Below are positions 1 through 11,698 of a stretch of 64,000 bases of DNA, in pieces (the stretch's first letter is position 1; each line of letters starts with the position of its first letter). The translations under genes and the position numbers were made by a program. The notes beneath the pieces are model-generated. The model had not been told where the DNA came from and did not search any database. It was given only the letters and a program-made list of their open reading frames with translations. Source of the DNA: Acinetobacter haemolyticus (GTDB taxonomy: Bacteria > Pseudomonadota > Gammaproteobacteria > Pseudomonadales > Moraxellaceae); the NCBI RefSeq assembly GCF_900406815.1, contig NZ_OVCN01000007.1, positions 62,001 to 126,000 on the forward strand, given 5' to 3'.

Positions 1-114
1 AAGATCAGCCATATCCTGTTTGCACCCTTATCCCTGTGCCATGTTTAGCATTGAAAGATATGCTGATCGAAGTCGAAGCAACAGCATATACGGTATAACC
101 AGATAGAGAGAGTC

Positions 115-1302
115 ATGTCTGCACCTCAAGATATTAGTCAAAATAAGGTCCTGCTATGGTTTATGGCGACTGCATGTGGTTTATGTGCCGGTGCTAACTA
201 TTATAGTCAACCTCTCATTCATTCCATTCAACAATATTTTGCAGTGACGGAGGGGCAGGCTGCCCTTACCGTTACCTTTGCGCAAGTGTCTTATGCTTTA
301 GGTCTGCTTTTTATTGTGCCTATGGGCGATGTCGTCAATAAAACCAAATTTATTCCCCTGTTAATGTGTTTATGTGCGCTCGGTTTATTCGTAAGTGCCT
401 TTTCGGTCAATTTACCGATGCTGTGGGTCGGCACCATTATGGCAGGCATGTTCTCAGTTGCGGCACAAATCCTGATTCCACTGGCGACCATGACAGTCAA
501 CCCTGAAAAAACAGGAGAAGTGGTCGGATTTTTAATGAGCGGGTTATTGGTTGGGATTTTACTATCGACCAGTTTGGCAGGTTTATTTTCCAATTTATTC
601 CACTGGAAAATGATTTACGTTGTCAGTGGGATATTAATGCTTATCCTTGCGTATGCGTTAAAAAGCCGCTTGCCTTATGTCATGCGTATGCAGATGAACT
701 ATGGCCAAATTTTTACCTCAATGGCCCAGCTACTCAAGCAAGAAAAACGATTGGTATTTCGTGCCCTGTCTGGTGGTTTTGCTTTTGCCTCAGTCAGTAT
801 TCTATTTTCAACCATTGCTTTATTGCTTACGGCTGCACATCAGCTTCCAGACCTTATGATTGGTATGGTCGGTTTGGTCGGCATTTTTGGAGCATTATCC
901 ACACAATATATTGGTAAATATGCAGATCAAGGCTATACCAAACAATTGACATGGATGGGTTGTGCTTTATTTATCATTAGCTGGATCTGTTTCTATTTCG
1001 GACAGATTTATTTATTAAGCTATATCCTCGGTTTTGCGTTGATTCAATTGGCCTTAGCTCTTGTACATACGAGTAACCAGAGCATTATTTTCCGTTTACG
1101 TCCTGATGCCAAGTCTCGGATTAATGCCATCTATATGACTGCCTATTTTACTGGGGGCGCATGTGGTTCAGCTTTGGGGATTTTTTCGTGGAAGCACGGC
1201 GGATGGAGCATGACATGTTTGGTTGGAATTTGTTTAGTCTTTGCCTGTATGTTATTTAGTTTTTTGGATAATCGTGTTTCCTCTCAAAGCATTAAGACAT
1301 AA
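115..1302 (+). CDS. MFS transporter, 12-TM
   Basis: This 395-residue, very hydrophobic protein has the length and spacing of a 12-helix major facilitator. The loop after helix 2 reads GDVVNKTKFIP, which fits the family's conserved GD-x-x-x-x-K/R loop, and a long hydrophilic stretch near residues 185-215 fits the central loop between the two halves. The ATG is preceded by a purine-rich GAGAGAG. It is convergent with the ectoine genes and shares a terminator hairpin with them, so it is probably not in their operon. The substrate cannot be read from the sequence. Bases 1-48 upstream keep a frame open to a TAG at 46-48, which may be the tail of another gene, but the stretch is too short to call. 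Confidence 0.85.
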   Translation: MSAPQDISQNKVLLWFMATACGLCAGANYYSQPLIHSIQQYFAVTEGQAALTVTFAQVSYALGLLFIVPMGDVVNKTKFIPLLMCLCALGLFVSAFSVNLPMLWVGTIMAGMFSVAAQILIPLATMTVNPEKTGEVVGFLMSGLLVGILLSTSLAGLFSNLFHWKMIYVVSGILMLILAYALKSRLPYVMRMQMNYGQIFTSMAQLLKQEKRLVFRALSGGFAFASVSILFSTIALLLTAAHQLPDLMIGMVGLVGIFGALSTQYIGKYADQGYTKQLTWMGCALFIISWICFYFGQIYLLSYILGFALIQLALALVHTSNQSIIFRLRPDAKSRINAIYMTAYFTGGACGSALGIFSWKHGGWSMTCLVGICLVFACMLFSFLDNRVSSQSIKT

Positions 1303-1309
1303 AGTAGTA

Positions 1310-1339
1310 AGCCAAGAAGAATCATTATTCTTCTTGGCT
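1310..1339. terminator. Bidirectional terminator hairpin between MFS gene and ectD
   Basis: A perfect 13-bp inverted repeat (AGCCAAGAAGAAT / ATTCTTCTTGGCT) with a 4-base loop lies in the short gap between two convergent genes. The flanking T-rich tract is modest, so the terminator role is inferred from position and stem strength. Confidence 0.7.
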
Positions 1340-1346
1340 GAATATT

Positions 1347-2252
1347 TTAGAGGATTAAGTTTTTCGGTTTTATTGGCGCAATATCTTCGCGTGCTGCAAT
1401 AAACTCAGGGCGAGGTTGAATACCTCCGAGGGGTTGTTGCAGTTGATTGTCGATACTATTGTAGACAAAGAAGATATTACTTCGTGAAAACGGCGTAATA
1501 TTACTGTTTGAACCATGCATCAAATTACAATCAAAAAACACCACACTACCTGCACGCCCCGTACAAGAATGTATGCCACCCATATCTGCTAAATAACGCA
1601 ACAAGCTTCCATCTGGAACGCCGTATTCTTGCTTTTTCAGCGATTTTTTATAATGCTCATCAGGCGTTTCACCTTGACAAGAAATATAATGTTGATGGGA
1701 TCCTGGAATCACTAACAAAGGCCCATTATGCTCATTGTTGTCTGTTAACAAAATCGAGCAACTGAGCGCACGCATTCTCGGCATACCATCTTCACTATGC
1801 CAAGTTTCAAAATCAGAATGCCAAAAGAATTCTTTGCCATGTAATCCTGGTTTATAGTTAATGCGCGATTGGTGTATATACACTTCACTGCCCAATAATG
1901 ATCGTGCAATATTTAAAACACGCTCATCTGAAACCAAATTTTTAAATACTTCATTGAGTCGGTGGACGTTAAAAATCGAACGGACTTCCTGACTTTCACG
2001 CTCAATAATTGCCTCTGGTCGTTGCTGCATCGCATATGCATGACGCATTTGATGCAGCTCATCCAGCAAATATTTGACCTCATCTGCACCAAACAGATCA
2101 TCTATTTGCAAAAAACCATTGGTAGCATAATCTTGCTTTTGTTGTGCTGTCGCCCCTTCGACCAGAATCGAATCATAAACAACGGGATCTGCACGAGAAA
2201 TAATGGCTGCAGCATCACTTCTCCGTGTCAGATAAGGATTGCTCATTTGCAT
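1347..2252 (-). CDS. ectD: Ectoine hydroxylase
   Basis: EctD is a cytoplasmic Fe(II)/2-oxoglutarate dioxygenase that converts ectoine to 5-hydroxyectoine. The 301-residue length matches the family. The iron-binding HSDFETWH segment (H-x-D) and the distal histidine in LMHGSNSN are present, as is the family-typical run ending in PGSHQ. It is the last gene of ectABCD and starts 2 bp after the ectC stop, with GGAGG seven bases before the ATG. A second in-frame ATG lies two codons downstream. Having ectD means the cluster should yield hydroxyectoine as well as ectoine. Confidence 0.95.
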   Translation of the reverse strand: MQMSNPYLTRRSDAAAIISRADPVVYDSILVEGATAQQKQDYATNGFLQIDDLFGADEVKYLLDELHQMRHAYAMQQRPEAIIERESQEVRSIFNVHRLNEVFKNLVSDERVLNIARSLLGSEVYIHQSRINYKPGLHGKEFFWHSDFETWHSEDGMPRMRALSCSILLTDNNEHNGPLLVIPGSHQHYISCQGETPDEHYKKSLKKQEYGVPDGSLLRYLADMGGIHSCTGRAGSVVFFDCNLMHGSNSNITPFSRSNIFFVYNSIDNQLQQPLGGIQPRPEFIAAREDIAPIKPKNLIL

Positions 2253-2254
2253 AG

Positions 2255-4008
<1,754 letters not shown>

Positions 4009-4029
4009 TTAAAAGACTTAAAAAGTCGC

Positions 4030-4605
4030 TCAATCCCATTTCCAAAAACCAATGGTATACAGATCTTCTGGCTCGTGTTGGATATCAAAAGGTTCAGGCT
4101 GAATTGGTTGTAGTGCTTGTTTTGATAAGAAAGGGCTGACTTTGCAATCAACTTCAAAACGTTCAGCGAAACTGCGGAAAAGATTTTGAGAGGCTTTATT
4201 ACTTGGAGAAATTGTTGTTTTTAAAAATTCTAATTGTCTGGATGCTAAACATTGTTCTTTGACTTGATCAAGGAGTAAGGAGCCTATTCCTTTTCCTTGC
4301 TCACTGGGCGATACCGCGATCTGCCACAAGAAATACGTATTAGGATCTTCTGGACAAACATAGCCTGTCACTGCACCACAGATTTGATCTTTATGATCAT
4401 AGGCAACAAAACAGGTATCGGTATGATGCTCGGCAAGTAATGCGTATGCATACAATGAATTGAGATCCAAAGATGGACAGGACTGAATCAACGCATGTAC
4501 TTCACGTACATCTTGGGGTTGAAAGTTACGAACTCGACACTGATTCAGTTGATGAATAATTGATGATTTGGTCAAACGAATTGACTGTCTTGATAAAGCT
4601 TCCAC
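4030..4605 (-). CDS. ectA: L-2,4-diaminobutyric acid acetyltransferase
   Basis: EctA is a GNAT-fold enzyme that N-acetylates diaminobutyrate with acetyl-CoA. The acetyl-CoA loop is visible as SEQGKGIGSLLL, and the family motif around FLWQIAVSP precedes it. The start is GTG at 4605, preceded by AAAGGAG six bases upstream; no ATG fits better. At 191 residues it is normal length. It is the first gene of ectABCD, so the promoter should lie in the 130 bp between it and the MarR gene, unless that gene is co-transcribed. Confidence 0.94.
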   Translation of the reverse strand: MEALSRQSIRLTKSSIIHQLNQCRVRNFQPQDVREVHALIQSCPSLDLNSLYAYALLAEHHTDTCFVAYDHKDQICGAVTGYVCPEDPNTYFLWQIAVSPSEQGKGIGSLLLDQVKEQCLASRQLEFLKTTISPSNKASQNLFRSFAERFEVDCKVSPFLSKQALQPIQPEPFDIQHEPEDLYTIGFWKWD

Positions 4606-4736
4606 GCTATCTCCTTTTGTATTTCCATACTCGGCATACTCAAGTTAGTAGTGGCATCAGAATCATGAGACATTAGTCATTGAATCACAATCAAATTTAT
4701 AATCTTTAATTACCTTTAAAAAATTTTGAACTGACT

Positions 4737-5171
4737 TTAATTGGGTACTTTTGCCTCAAGCAACTGGGCAAACTGCTCTAATGAAATCACAAGACGTTGC
4801 CGCTCATCATCCGTTAAAGCTTGTAAAGCCAGTGAAAAACCTTCAGGTAACGCAGATGGTGATTGATCTAAGAGTTGTTCGCCTTTTGAAGTTAAGCTCA
4901 CATGTACATGGCGACGGTCTTGTGTATCTCGCATTCGCAATACCAAGCCCTTTTCTTCTAGACGATCAACAATTCCAACAACTGTACTTGGACTCACAAA
5001 AATGGCTTTACCGATCGTAGACATACTACATGGACCCATTTTTGCGATGGTCATAAGGGCAACTAATTGCGGCGTTGTAATCTGGTGAAGTTGTGACAAC
5101 CGTTTGGAGTATAACTCCACACATTGTTCAATCCGCCGAACACTTTGTAAAACACGAACAGCATCATCCAT
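4737..5171 (-). CDS. MarR-family regulator, probable ectoine-cluster regulator
   Basis: This is a winged-helix MarR protein of about 144 residues. The recognition region is ISV-like (VSPSTVVGIVDRLEEKGLV) and the wing has the family signature RDTQDRRHVHVSLTSKG. MarR-type EctR proteins control ectoine operons in halotolerant methylotrophs, so its place upstream of ectA on the same strand suggests the same job; that is inference. The start is uncertain: ATG at 5171 is listed, with GTG 5180 and TTG 5186 in frame and no clear ribosome binding site for any of them. Confidence 0.8.
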   Translation of the reverse strand: MDDAVRVLQSVRRIEQCVELYSKRLSQLHQITTPQLVALMTIAKMGPCSMSTIGKAIFVSPSTVVGIVDRLEEKGLVLRMRDTQDRRHVHVSLTSKGEQLLDQSPSALPEGFSLALQALTDDERQRLVISLEQFAQLLEAKVPN

Positions 5172-5186
5172 CTTAATCACGCACAA

Positions 5187-5675
5187 AAAAAGCTAAACAC
5201 ACTATTGTAGTACGTTGTACATGATGTTGTCTGTATTTTCAGAAAAACATTCGTGTTCTATCAATTACACTTAATCATTACTCCAAATACATTTGATCTC
5301 TGATACCTTGAGTAGAAATCATTATAGGTAGTGAATATTTCTTCTTCAAATCAATTGATATCAAATAGTTTCAATAAGAACTATTTTATTAAGAATTGAC
5401 TCATAAAATACCTATTAATCAAACAATTAAAAATCGTGTAATTTTATGTAAAACTTATAAAATAGTAATGGCCGATATTTATGAACAAATATCGACCATT
5501 CTTAGCTTTATCACCCCATTGTGATTTACTCGCTTATCGACAAACAACATCAATTTTTTAATCTAAAGCGCACCTGATCAAATACGATTTAATCCTCTTA
5601 AAATTTTAAAGCAGCATACATAAAAAGTGATTTTTCATACATTTTTTAGCTTATTTAAATACCTCAATGAACACT
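5187..5675. other. AT-rich intergenic region with one hairpin
   Basis: No gene is supported here. A 14-bp stem with one mismatch and a 6-base loop (5467-5500, arms containing CGATATTT and AAATATCG) could be a terminator, but it lacks a clear T run. The part next to 5187 should hold the MarR gene promoter. Confidence 0.5.
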
Positions 5676-6395
5676 TCAAATTGAGCGTTGATTAACTCGC
5701 TTAGACAACTCTTCCGCCGTCTCTTTCCGCTCAGAATAACGATCTGTGAAATACTTACTTTGTCCACGTGTGAGCAAGGTGAATTTAAACAACTCTTCCA
5801 TCACATCGACGATACGATCATAGTAAGACGAAGCTTTCATGCGACCATCCTCATCAAACTCTAAAAATGCTTTAGGAATCGAAGACTGATTTGGAATGGT
5901 GATCATCCGCATCCAACGCCCCAAAATACGCATTTGATTAACGCTATTAAAGGACTGCGAACCACCACTTACTTGCATCAATGCCAAGGTTTTACCTTGA
6001 GTCGCACGAATCGCCCCACCCGCAAGCGGAATCCAATCAATTTGTGATTTAAAAATTGAACTCATCGAACCATGACGTTCAGGCGAACACCACACCATCC
6101 CCTCAGACCATGCCAGTAACTCATGCAACTCTTTGACCTTTGGATGCTCCATATCGGCATCTTCAGGCAAAGGTAAACCTTTAGGATGGAAAATTTTTAC
6201 CTCAGCACCCAAATATTGCAAAATACGACCCGCTTCCATCACTGCCAAACGGCTATAAGAGCGCTCACGATTTGAACCATATAACAATAAAATACGTGGT
6301 GGATGATCCAGCTCTACTGCCTGAATCTGTTTAAATTCAGGCTTAGCTAACAATTCAATTTCGATATTTGGGACATCAACATCAAATTCGTTCAT
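5676..6395 (-). CDS. arsH: Arsenical resistance NADPH-dependent flavoprotein ArsH
   Basis: ArsH is an FMN-dependent oxidoreductase that oxidises trivalent organoarsenicals. The flavodoxin-like phosphate loop reads [13 protein letters not shown] and the conserved region [22 protein letters not shown] is intact. At 239 residues it is full length. It is the last gene of the operon, and its start overlaps the end of the efflux gene by 14 bp, so it is translationally coupled. Confidence 0.95.
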   Translation of the reverse strand: MNEFDVDVPNIEIELLAKPEFKQIQAVELDHPPRILLLYGSNRERSYSRLAVMEAGRILQYLGAEVKIFHPKGLPLPEDADMEHPKVKELHELLAWSEGMVWCSPERHGSMSSIFKSQIDWIPLAGGAIRATQGKTLALMQVSGGSQSFNSVNQMRILGRWMRMITIPNQSSIPKAFLEFDEDGRMKASSYYDRIVDVMEELFKFTLLTRGQSKYFTDRYSERKETAEELSKRVNQRSI

Positions 6396-7428
6396 TGGGA
6401 AAATACTTCTTTTTTAGCCATAGTGAAACACTGACCAGTGCAATTAATACAGGCACCTCAACCAATGGACCAATCACTGTCGTAAACGCCACAGGAGATG
6501 CTAAACCAAACGTTGCAATCGCCACAGCCAATGCCAACTCAAAATTATTACCCGCCGCTGTAAATGAGATTGCAGTAGTCCGAGGATAATTATTCCCCAT
6601 CGCTTTACTCATAAAGAAACTGATAAAGAACATCACGACAAAATAAATCGTCAATGGAATTGCAATGCGAATCACATCTAAAGGTAAGCTCACCACATCA
6701 CTACCTTTGAGACTAAACATCGCCACAATGGTGAACAATAATGCAAGCAAACTTAAAGGGCTGATCTTGGGCAAGAAAGTATTTTGATACCAATCTAACC
6801 CTCTCGATTTAACCAGAATCAATCGTGTCAAAAAGCCAAGTAAAAATGGAATGCCAAGATAAACCAACACGGCATGGGTAATCGTCCAGAAGTCAACATC
6901 AATGACCTGCCCTGCAATCCCAAAATAAGGTGGTAAAACAGTTAAAAATAACCATGCATAAGTACTGAAAAATAAGATCTGGAAAATACTATTGAACGCG
7001 ACCAAAGCCGCAACATATTGATTATCACCGCAAGCAAGTCCATTCCAAACCAATACCATTGCAATACAGCGTGCTAGTCCAATCAGGATCAAACCAGTCA
7101 TATACTCTGGGTAGCTATGCAAAAAAATGATCGCCAGTAAAAACATGAGGATCGGTGCAATCAACCAATTCTGTACCAAAGATAAAACCAAGGTTTTTTT
7201 ATCTTTAAATACTTCTGGCAAGGTTGCATAATCTACTTTAGCCAAGGGCGGATACATCATCAAAATCAATCCAATCGCAATTGGGATATTGACGGAATCC
7301 ACACTCATTTGGTTCAAACCGACAGAAACTTGTGGAAAAAATACACCGATCGCTACCCCAAGCCCCATCGCTAGAAAAATCCACAGGGTAAGGTTACGAT
7401 CTAAAAAGGACAATCCTGATTTAGCCAT
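6382..7428 (-). CDS. Arsenite efflux transporter, ACR3 family
   Basis: This inner-membrane permease exports arsenite. Its 348 hydrophobic residues fit the ten-helix ACR3 family rather than the longer ArsB family. The conserved [13 protein letters not shown] segment, with the cysteine needed in ACR3 proteins, and [18 protein letters not shown] are both present. It sits between the LMW-type arsC and arsH and is often labelled arsB despite being ACR3-type. Confidence 0.93.
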   Translation of the reverse strand: MAKSGLSFLDRNLTLWIFLAMGLGVAIGVFFPQVSVGLNQMSVDSVNIPIAIGLILMMYPPLAKVDYATLPEVFKDKKTLVLSLVQNWLIAPILMFLLAIIFLHSYPEYMTGLILIGLARCIAMVLVWNGLACGDNQYVAALVAFNSIFQILFFSTYAWLFLTVLPPYFGIAGQVIDVDFWTITHAVLVYLGIPFLLGFLTRLILVKSRGLDWYQNTFLPKISPLSLLALLFTIVAMFSLKGSDVVSLPLDVIRIAIPLTIYFVVMFFISFFMSKAMGNNYPRTTAISFTAAGNNFELALAVAIATFGLASPVAFTTVIGPLVEVPVLIALVSVSLWLKKKYFPNERI

Positions 7429-7439
7429 GTTCGATCCAG

Positions 7440-7913
7440 TTAGTCGATGTGTGAGATTTGATTAATCGCAGCAATTTTTTCTGGGCGTGTCATATGGGTA
7501 AAATCATGTGCAAATAGCGCATCAAGACGGCGATTAATATGATTAACCGTCTCTTGGAAAGCTTTGAGCTTTTCATCTTTAGGCAGTTCTAAATGCGAAG
7601 GATCCGCCAAGCCCCAATGTGCCTTGATTGCACCGCCTAGATAAAGCGGACATGCTTCTTGTGCCGCCGAATCACAAACCGTAATCACCACGTCAGGTTG
7701 ATATTGCTCACAATCATCGATGGTCTTACTCCAAAGTCCATCCGTTTCAAGCCCTAAACTTTGTAAGGTTTCAATGGTCAGTGGATGCACTTGTCCTGAA
7801 GGTTTACTGCCCGCACTATAAGCTTTCCACCCCACTGGCGCACGATGATTGAAAAGCACTTCTGACAAAATGCTACGGCAGCTGTTCCCTGTACATAAAA
7901 AAAGAAATTTCAT
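7440..7913 (-). CDS. arsC: Arsenate reductase, LMW-phosphatase-type ArsC
   Basis: The 157-residue protein starts with the phosphatase-like P-loop LCTGNSCRS (C-x5-R) and has the downstream general-acid region WGLADPS. This family reduces arsenate to arsenite using thioredoxin, or glutaredoxin/mycothiol in variants. It lies between arsR (6-bp gap) and the ACR3 gene (11-bp gap). A second, unrelated arsenate reductase is encoded at the start of the same operon. Confidence 0.92.
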   Translation of the reverse strand: MKFLFLCTGNSCRSILSEVLFNHRAPVGWKAYSAGSKPSGQVHPLTIETLQSLGLETDGLWSKTIDDCEQYQPDVVITVCDSAAQEACPLYLGGAIKAHWGLADPSHLELPKDEKLKAFQETVNHINRRLDALFAHDFTHMTRPEKIAAINQISHID

Positions 7914-7919
7914 AATGTT

Positions 7920-8240
7920 TTACTCACAATAACTTTGTGTTGATAGTGTCGCTAATGTTGAAAGGCTGTTCATTTGCGTAGTACTTAATATTTTTAGAAT
8001 GTCATGGCACCAATCAGGCAATTGCGGATTAATACTGTAATACACCCATTGGCTCTGTCGTCTGTCTTGCAATAACCCAGAAGAACGTAATAAAGCTAAA
8101 TGTCTAGAAATTTTGGGTTGGCTCAGTTGTAATTTTTCAGTGAGATCACAAACACACAGTTCTTTATTTTCGACGACTAAAGTGACGATATTGAGACGAG
8201 TTTCGTCCGATAAACATTTAAAAAAATTGACTTGATCCAT
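7920..8240 (-). CDS. arsR: ArsR-type arsenite-responsive repressor
   Basis: This is a small winged-helix ArsR/SmtB repressor. The metalloid-sensing ELCVCDL motif in the DNA-binding helix region is intact, and the recognition helix region is LSQPKISRHLALLR. I chose the ATG at 8240 (106 residues, MDQVNFFKCLSDETR) because GGAGG lies six bases before it; a TTG twelve bases upstream overlaps that site and is unlikely. It is second in the operon, behind the glutaredoxin-type arsC. Confidence 0.92.
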   Translation of the reverse strand: MDQVNFFKCLSDETRLNIVTLVVENKELCVCDLTEKLQLSQPKISRHLALLRSSGLLQDRRQSQWVYYSINPQLPDWCHDILKILSTTQMNSLSTLATLSTQSYCE

Positions 8241-8256
8241 ATCTACCTCCAACTCT

Positions 8257-8268
8257 ATATTTGAATAT
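8257..8268. promoter_or_regulatory. Possible ArsR operator upstream of arsR
   Basis: A small palindrome, ATATT-TG-AATAT, lies just upstream of the arsR ribosome binding site in the gap between the two genes. ArsR proteins bind AT-rich inverted repeats, so it is a candidate internal operator. A second AT-rich inverted stretch is at about 8760-8795, upstream of the operon's first gene. Confidence 0.3.
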
Positions 8269-8297
8269 GCAGATAATCACATATAAAGACTAAATAT

Positions 8298-8732
8298 TTA
8301 ATTCACTCTTTGCCCATTTTCATCAATAACTTGCTCACCATCTTCTTTGGTAAAAGCGCCTTTTTGTGACAACGGTAAAATATCTAAAACCACTTCAGAT
8401 GGGCGGCTTAAGCGCGTACCCAATGCCGTCACAACAAAAGGACGATTAATCAAAATCGGATGTTCAAGCATAAAATTAATGAGCTCATTATCGCTCCAAT
8501 CCTCACGTTCAAGTGCCAAATCACGATATGGATCGACATTTTTACGAATTGCGTCCCTTACAGATAAACCAGCATCAGCGATAAGCTGAATCAACTTATC
8601 TCGTGTAGGTGGTGTTACCAGATATTCAATTACCGTTGGTTCAATCCCTGTATTGCGGATCAAAGCCAAAGTATTTCTAGACGTCCCACAAGCAGGGTTA
8701 TGGTAAATCGTTACATCTAAAGAAGCCGTCAT
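8298..8732 (-). CDS. arsC: Arsenate reductase, glutaredoxin-dependent ArsC
   Basis: This 144-residue protein belongs to the ArsC/Spx thioredoxin-fold family. The catalytic cysteine is in HNPACGTSRNTL and the arginine-rich ALGTRLSRP region binds arsenate. It is the first gene of the arsenic operon and unrelated in fold to the LMW-phosphatase-type reductase downstream. The 254 bp upstream (8733-8986) hold its promoter and, on the other strand, the native dusA promoter; no gene is seen there. Confidence 0.93.
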   Translation of the reverse strand: MTASLDVTIYHNPACGTSRNTLALIRNTGIEPTVIEYLVTPPTRDKLIQLIADAGLSVRDAIRKNVDPYRDLALEREDWSDNELINFMLEHPILINRPFVVTALGTRLSRPSEVVLDILPLSQKGAFTKEDGEQVIDENGQRVN

Positions 8733-8986
8733 TTGGATTCATCCAAGGTTTACATTCTCATATATTTATATACGAATTAGCATATATATACAATATGTAC
8801 GACTTTTATTTTTATGTTAATATTGCGCGCAATTGACCCATTGATCATTCAGCAAGATCAAGCATTTTCGACCTCTTCACCCAACCCAATGTATTGTATT
8901 CAGCCCATACAGATATGAGCAATGTATTCCTTTCCTTAATACAATCCGATTGGCTATTTAATATTGAAACACAGGTATGATTTTTA

Positions 8987-9067
8987 ATGACGCTTAAGCA
9001 AACCGTTGAAACCATTGAAGGCCCTCGAATCAGCGTAGCACCAATGATGGATTGGACAACAAAATAA
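8987..9067 (+). pseudogene. dusA 5' stub left by island integration
   Basis: Translation gives 26 codons, MTLKQTVETIEGPRISVAPM then MDWTTK, before TAA at 9065-9067. From RISVAPMMDWTTK it matches the intact dusA at 35289, while the first codons differ. This is the original start of dusA, cut off from the rest of the gene by the island. The native promoter presumably still lies upstream and now points into the island. Confidence 0.9.
9044..9060 (+). repeat. Left attachment-site core of the dusA island
   Basis: The 17 bases ATGATGGATTGGACAAC are identical to 35346-35362 in dusA. The wider match (9029-9064 against 35331-35366) has only three differences. The 26,302-bp offset defines the island length. 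Confidence 0.85.
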
Positions 9068-9114
9068 AATTTAACAAAAACTATCAATAACTTAAGAAAT
9101 AAAAAAAACTCCTA

Positions 9115-9133
9115 GGTGTAAATAAGGTGTAAA
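9115..9133 (+). promoter_or_regulatory. Candidate integrase arm-type sites, left end
   Basis: Two direct copies of GGTGTAAA lie at 9115-9122 and 9126-9133, about 55-75 bp inside the left core. The same octamer is repeated next to the right core and integrase. Arm-type binding sites of tyrosine integrases have this arrangement; the role is inferred. The rest of 9068-9276 is AT-rich with no gene. Confidence 0.5.
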
Positions 9134-9276
9134 AAATGATAATTAACATCTTATAAGAAATTCTTATAGCGCTCCCTTATTATTTACATCTAATGTTAAG
9201 ATACAATCATACTATTCCATCATTATCATCTTTTAATGGGCAAATTTAGCTCCTCTCAAATGTTCGACTGTAGTAG

Positions 9277-10950
9277 ATGAAATATATGAACGCTGATTTC
9301 CAACAACAAAATGAAATTTTACCTCGTGGTGCTATTTACACACGTTCAGAAGTTGTAAGTTTCATATTAGATTTAGTTGGCTACACAGATGATCGTGCTT
9401 TATACCAAATGAGCGTATTAGAACCATCTTTTGGCGATGGAGACTTTCTTAAAATTGTAGTAAAGCGACTTGTTAAATCTTGGAAAAAATCAAAAAAAAA
9501 TAATAAGTTAGATTTCAATGAACTTATTAATTCAATTCGTGCAATAGAAATTGATAAGAATACTTTCGAATCCACTCGTTTTAAGTTAATAGAGCAACTA
9601 AAGAGTGAAAGTTTTACGGCTAACCAAGCGATTCAATTAGTTGATAGTTGGCTAATAAATGAAGATTTTCTTTTAACACCAATAAATCAATCATTCGACT
9701 TTGTTGTTGGAAATCCTCCTTATGTTCGTCAAGAATTGATTAAAAATGATTTATTAGCTAAATATCGCTCTATATACAAAACAATATATGATCGTGCTGA
9801 TATTTATGTTCCTTTTATAGAACGTTCACTATCTCTTCTTTCTAATTCAGGAGAACTGGGCTTTATCTGTGCAGATCGCTGGATGAAAAATAAATATGGA
9901 TCTCAACTTAGAAAGTTCATATCTGATAATTATCATTTAAAAATTTACATAGATATGATGGATACAGATGCCTTCCATACAGAAGTGATAGCCTATCCAG
10001 CAATCACTATTATTAAGAAAGGTTCTGGAAAATTTACACGTATAGCTCATCAACCAGAGATTTCAGAAAAAGTATTAGCAGAACTATCTCACTTACTATT
10101 ATCTGAAAATCTTTTACGAGATTGTACGTTCGTCAAAGAGTTAGCCGGTATTGTAAATGGGCATGAACCATGGCTATTAGAATCAAAAGATCAAACAGCT
10201 CTTATACGCCGTATTGAAAATGAATTTCCACTATTAGAGGATGCTGAGTGTAAGGTAGGCATTGGAGTAGCTACTGGTGCTGATAAAATCTTTATTAGTA
10301 AGGATGACGAGATAGATATAGAATCAGATAGAAAAATTCCTTTAGCTACCACAAAGGACATTATTTCTGGTGAAATGCGTTGGCAGAAACAGGTCGTAAT
10401 CAATCCATTTGAAGAATCTGGAGAGTTAGTCGATCTTGATAAATATCCTAAACTAAAAAAATATTTAGAATCTAATAAAGAAATCATTAGTGCTCGCCAT
10501 TGCGCTAAGAAGAACCCATTAAATTGGTATCGTACAATTGATCGTATAACCCCCTCATTATTATCAAAGAAAAAATTATTAATTCCTGATATAAAAGGAC
10601 AAGCTCACATAGTTTATGAAGATGGAAATTTTTATCCACATCATAATCTATACTTTGTGACCTCTCAGAACTGGGATTTACATGCATTACAAGCCGTACT
10701 AATGTCCTCGGTTACACGATTATTTATCGGTATGTATTCAACAAAAATGAAAGGTGGTTTCCTTAGATTTCAAGCTCAATACCTGAGAAGAATACGTTTA
10801 CCACTTTGGGAAAATGTATGTGAAACCTTACGCACTGAACTCATTCACGCTGCGAAAAATAGGGATCTTTCCGCATGCAATCAAGCGACTTTTAAACTTT
10901 ATAAATTGAGCACTGAAGAACGCTCTATATTAGGGGAGGATGAGAATTAA
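9277..10950 (+). CDS. DNA N6-adenine methyltransferase, PaeR7I/XhoI-like
   Basis: This is the modification enzyme of a type II restriction-modification system. Motif I is EPSFGDGDF (residues 49-57) and the catalytic NPPY is at 146-149, in the gamma order of N6-adenine methylases; the C-terminal half is the presumed target-recognition region. At 557 residues it is slightly longer than M.PaeR7I as I recall it. Specificity for CTCGAG is inferred from the partner endonuclease. ATG 9277 and ATG 9286 are both possible starts, with no strong ribosome binding site. Its stop codon directly abuts the endonuclease ATG. Confidence 0.88.
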   Translation: MKYMNADFQQQNEILPRGAIYTRSEVVSFILDLVGYTDDRALYQMSVLEPSFGDGDFLKIVVKRLVKSWKKSKKNNKLDFNELINSIRAIEIDKNTFESTRFKLIEQLKSESFTANQAIQLVDSWLINEDFLLTPINQSFDFVVGNPPYVRQELIKNDLLAKYRSIYKTIYDRADIYVPFIERSLSLLSNSGELGFICADRWMKNKYGSQLRKFISDNYHLKIYIDMMDTDAFHTEVIAYPAITIIKKGSGKFTRIAHQPEISEKVLAELSHLLLSENLLRDCTFVKELAGIVNGHEPWLLESKDQTALIRRIENEFPLLEDAECKVGIGVATGADKIFISKDDEIDIESDRKIPLATTKDIISGEMRWQKQVVINPFEESGELVDLDKYPKLKKYLESNKEIISARHCAKKNPLNWYRTIDRITPSLLSKKKLLIPDIKGQAHIVYEDGNFYPHHNLYFVTSQNWDLHALQAVLMSSVTRLFIGMYSTKMKGGFLRFQAQYLRRIRLPLWENVCETLRTELIHAAKNRDLSACNQATFKLYKLSTEERSILGEDEN

Positions 10951-11691
10951 ATGACTCTAAATTTAGTAAATTATGAAAAAAAAGCTGAGGATGCTGTCAA
11001 ATTATTTTGGGGAAACCGTGCAGCCGCAAAGCTAAAACAAATTAATACTGGTAAAGCTGATCAAGGAGAACGTGCTGGTGTTACAGCAGGAAAAAATATG
11101 GATGGATTCTTAGAACTAATCCTTGAGGTAATTCAACAAAATGGCCTAGGACATGCTGAAATCTATCAAAATAAGGCAATGCTAACGTTACCTGGATATT
11201 TTCGCCCTACGAAATTATGGGATCTATTAGTTCTTTATAAAGGAGAACTAATTGCTGCTATTGAATTAAAAAGCCAAGTTGGTCCATCCTTTGGTAATAA
11301 TTTTAATAATCGTACTGAAGAAGCACTAGGTACAGCACACGATTTATGGACAGCTTATAGAGAGGGTGCATTTGGAAAACAATCTAGACCATTCGTTGGA
11401 TGGTTAATGATGGTAGAAGATGCTCCAGAATCGCGCAGACCAGTTAAAGATAGATCTCCCCATTTCCCCATTTTTGAGGAATTTAAAAATGCCTCTTACC
11501 TCCAACGTTACGATGTTCTATGCCAACGTTTAGTACAAGAACAACTTTATACAAATGCCACAATTTTAGCTTCAGAAAGATCTGCAGATGTTGATGGAAA
11601 ATATTCTGAATTATCAAGTTTGACAGGCTTAAAAACATTTATAACTTCATTAGCTGGTCATATCGCAACTGCTGCTGCACGATTAAATTGA
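10951..11691 (+). CDS. Type II restriction endonuclease, PaeR7I/XhoI-like
   Basis: The 246-residue length equals that of R.PaeR7I as I remember it. The PD-(D/E)xK nuclease core is visible: D91 in [11 protein letters not shown] and E105-L-K107 in [10 protein letters not shown], followed by the family-typical [17 protein letters not shown] segment. The family cuts CTCGAG; this is established for relatives, not shown here. The ATG follows the methylase TAA with no gap, and GGGGAGG lies inside the end of the methylase gene. I see CTCGAG outside the island (41834, 42141, 51571, 56187, 57795). Confidence 0.88.
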   Translation: MTLNLVNYEKKAEDAVKLFWGNRAAAKLKQINTGKADQGERAGVTAGKNMDGFLELILEVIQQNGLGHAEIYQNKAMLTLPGYFRPTKLWDLLVLYKGELIAAIELKSQVGPSFGNNFNNRTEEALGTAHDLWTAYREGAFGKQSRPFVGWLMMVEDAPESRRPVKDRSPHFPIFEEFKNASYLQRYDVLCQRLVQEQLYTNATILASERSADVDGKYSELSSLTGLKTFITSLAGHIATAAARLN

Positions 11692-11698
11692 GAAAAAA

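Noticed and set aside
8845..9087. Minus-strand 80-codon open frame
   Set aside because: It is antisense to the dusA stub, which explains the sequence on the plus strand, and it has no recognisable protein features.
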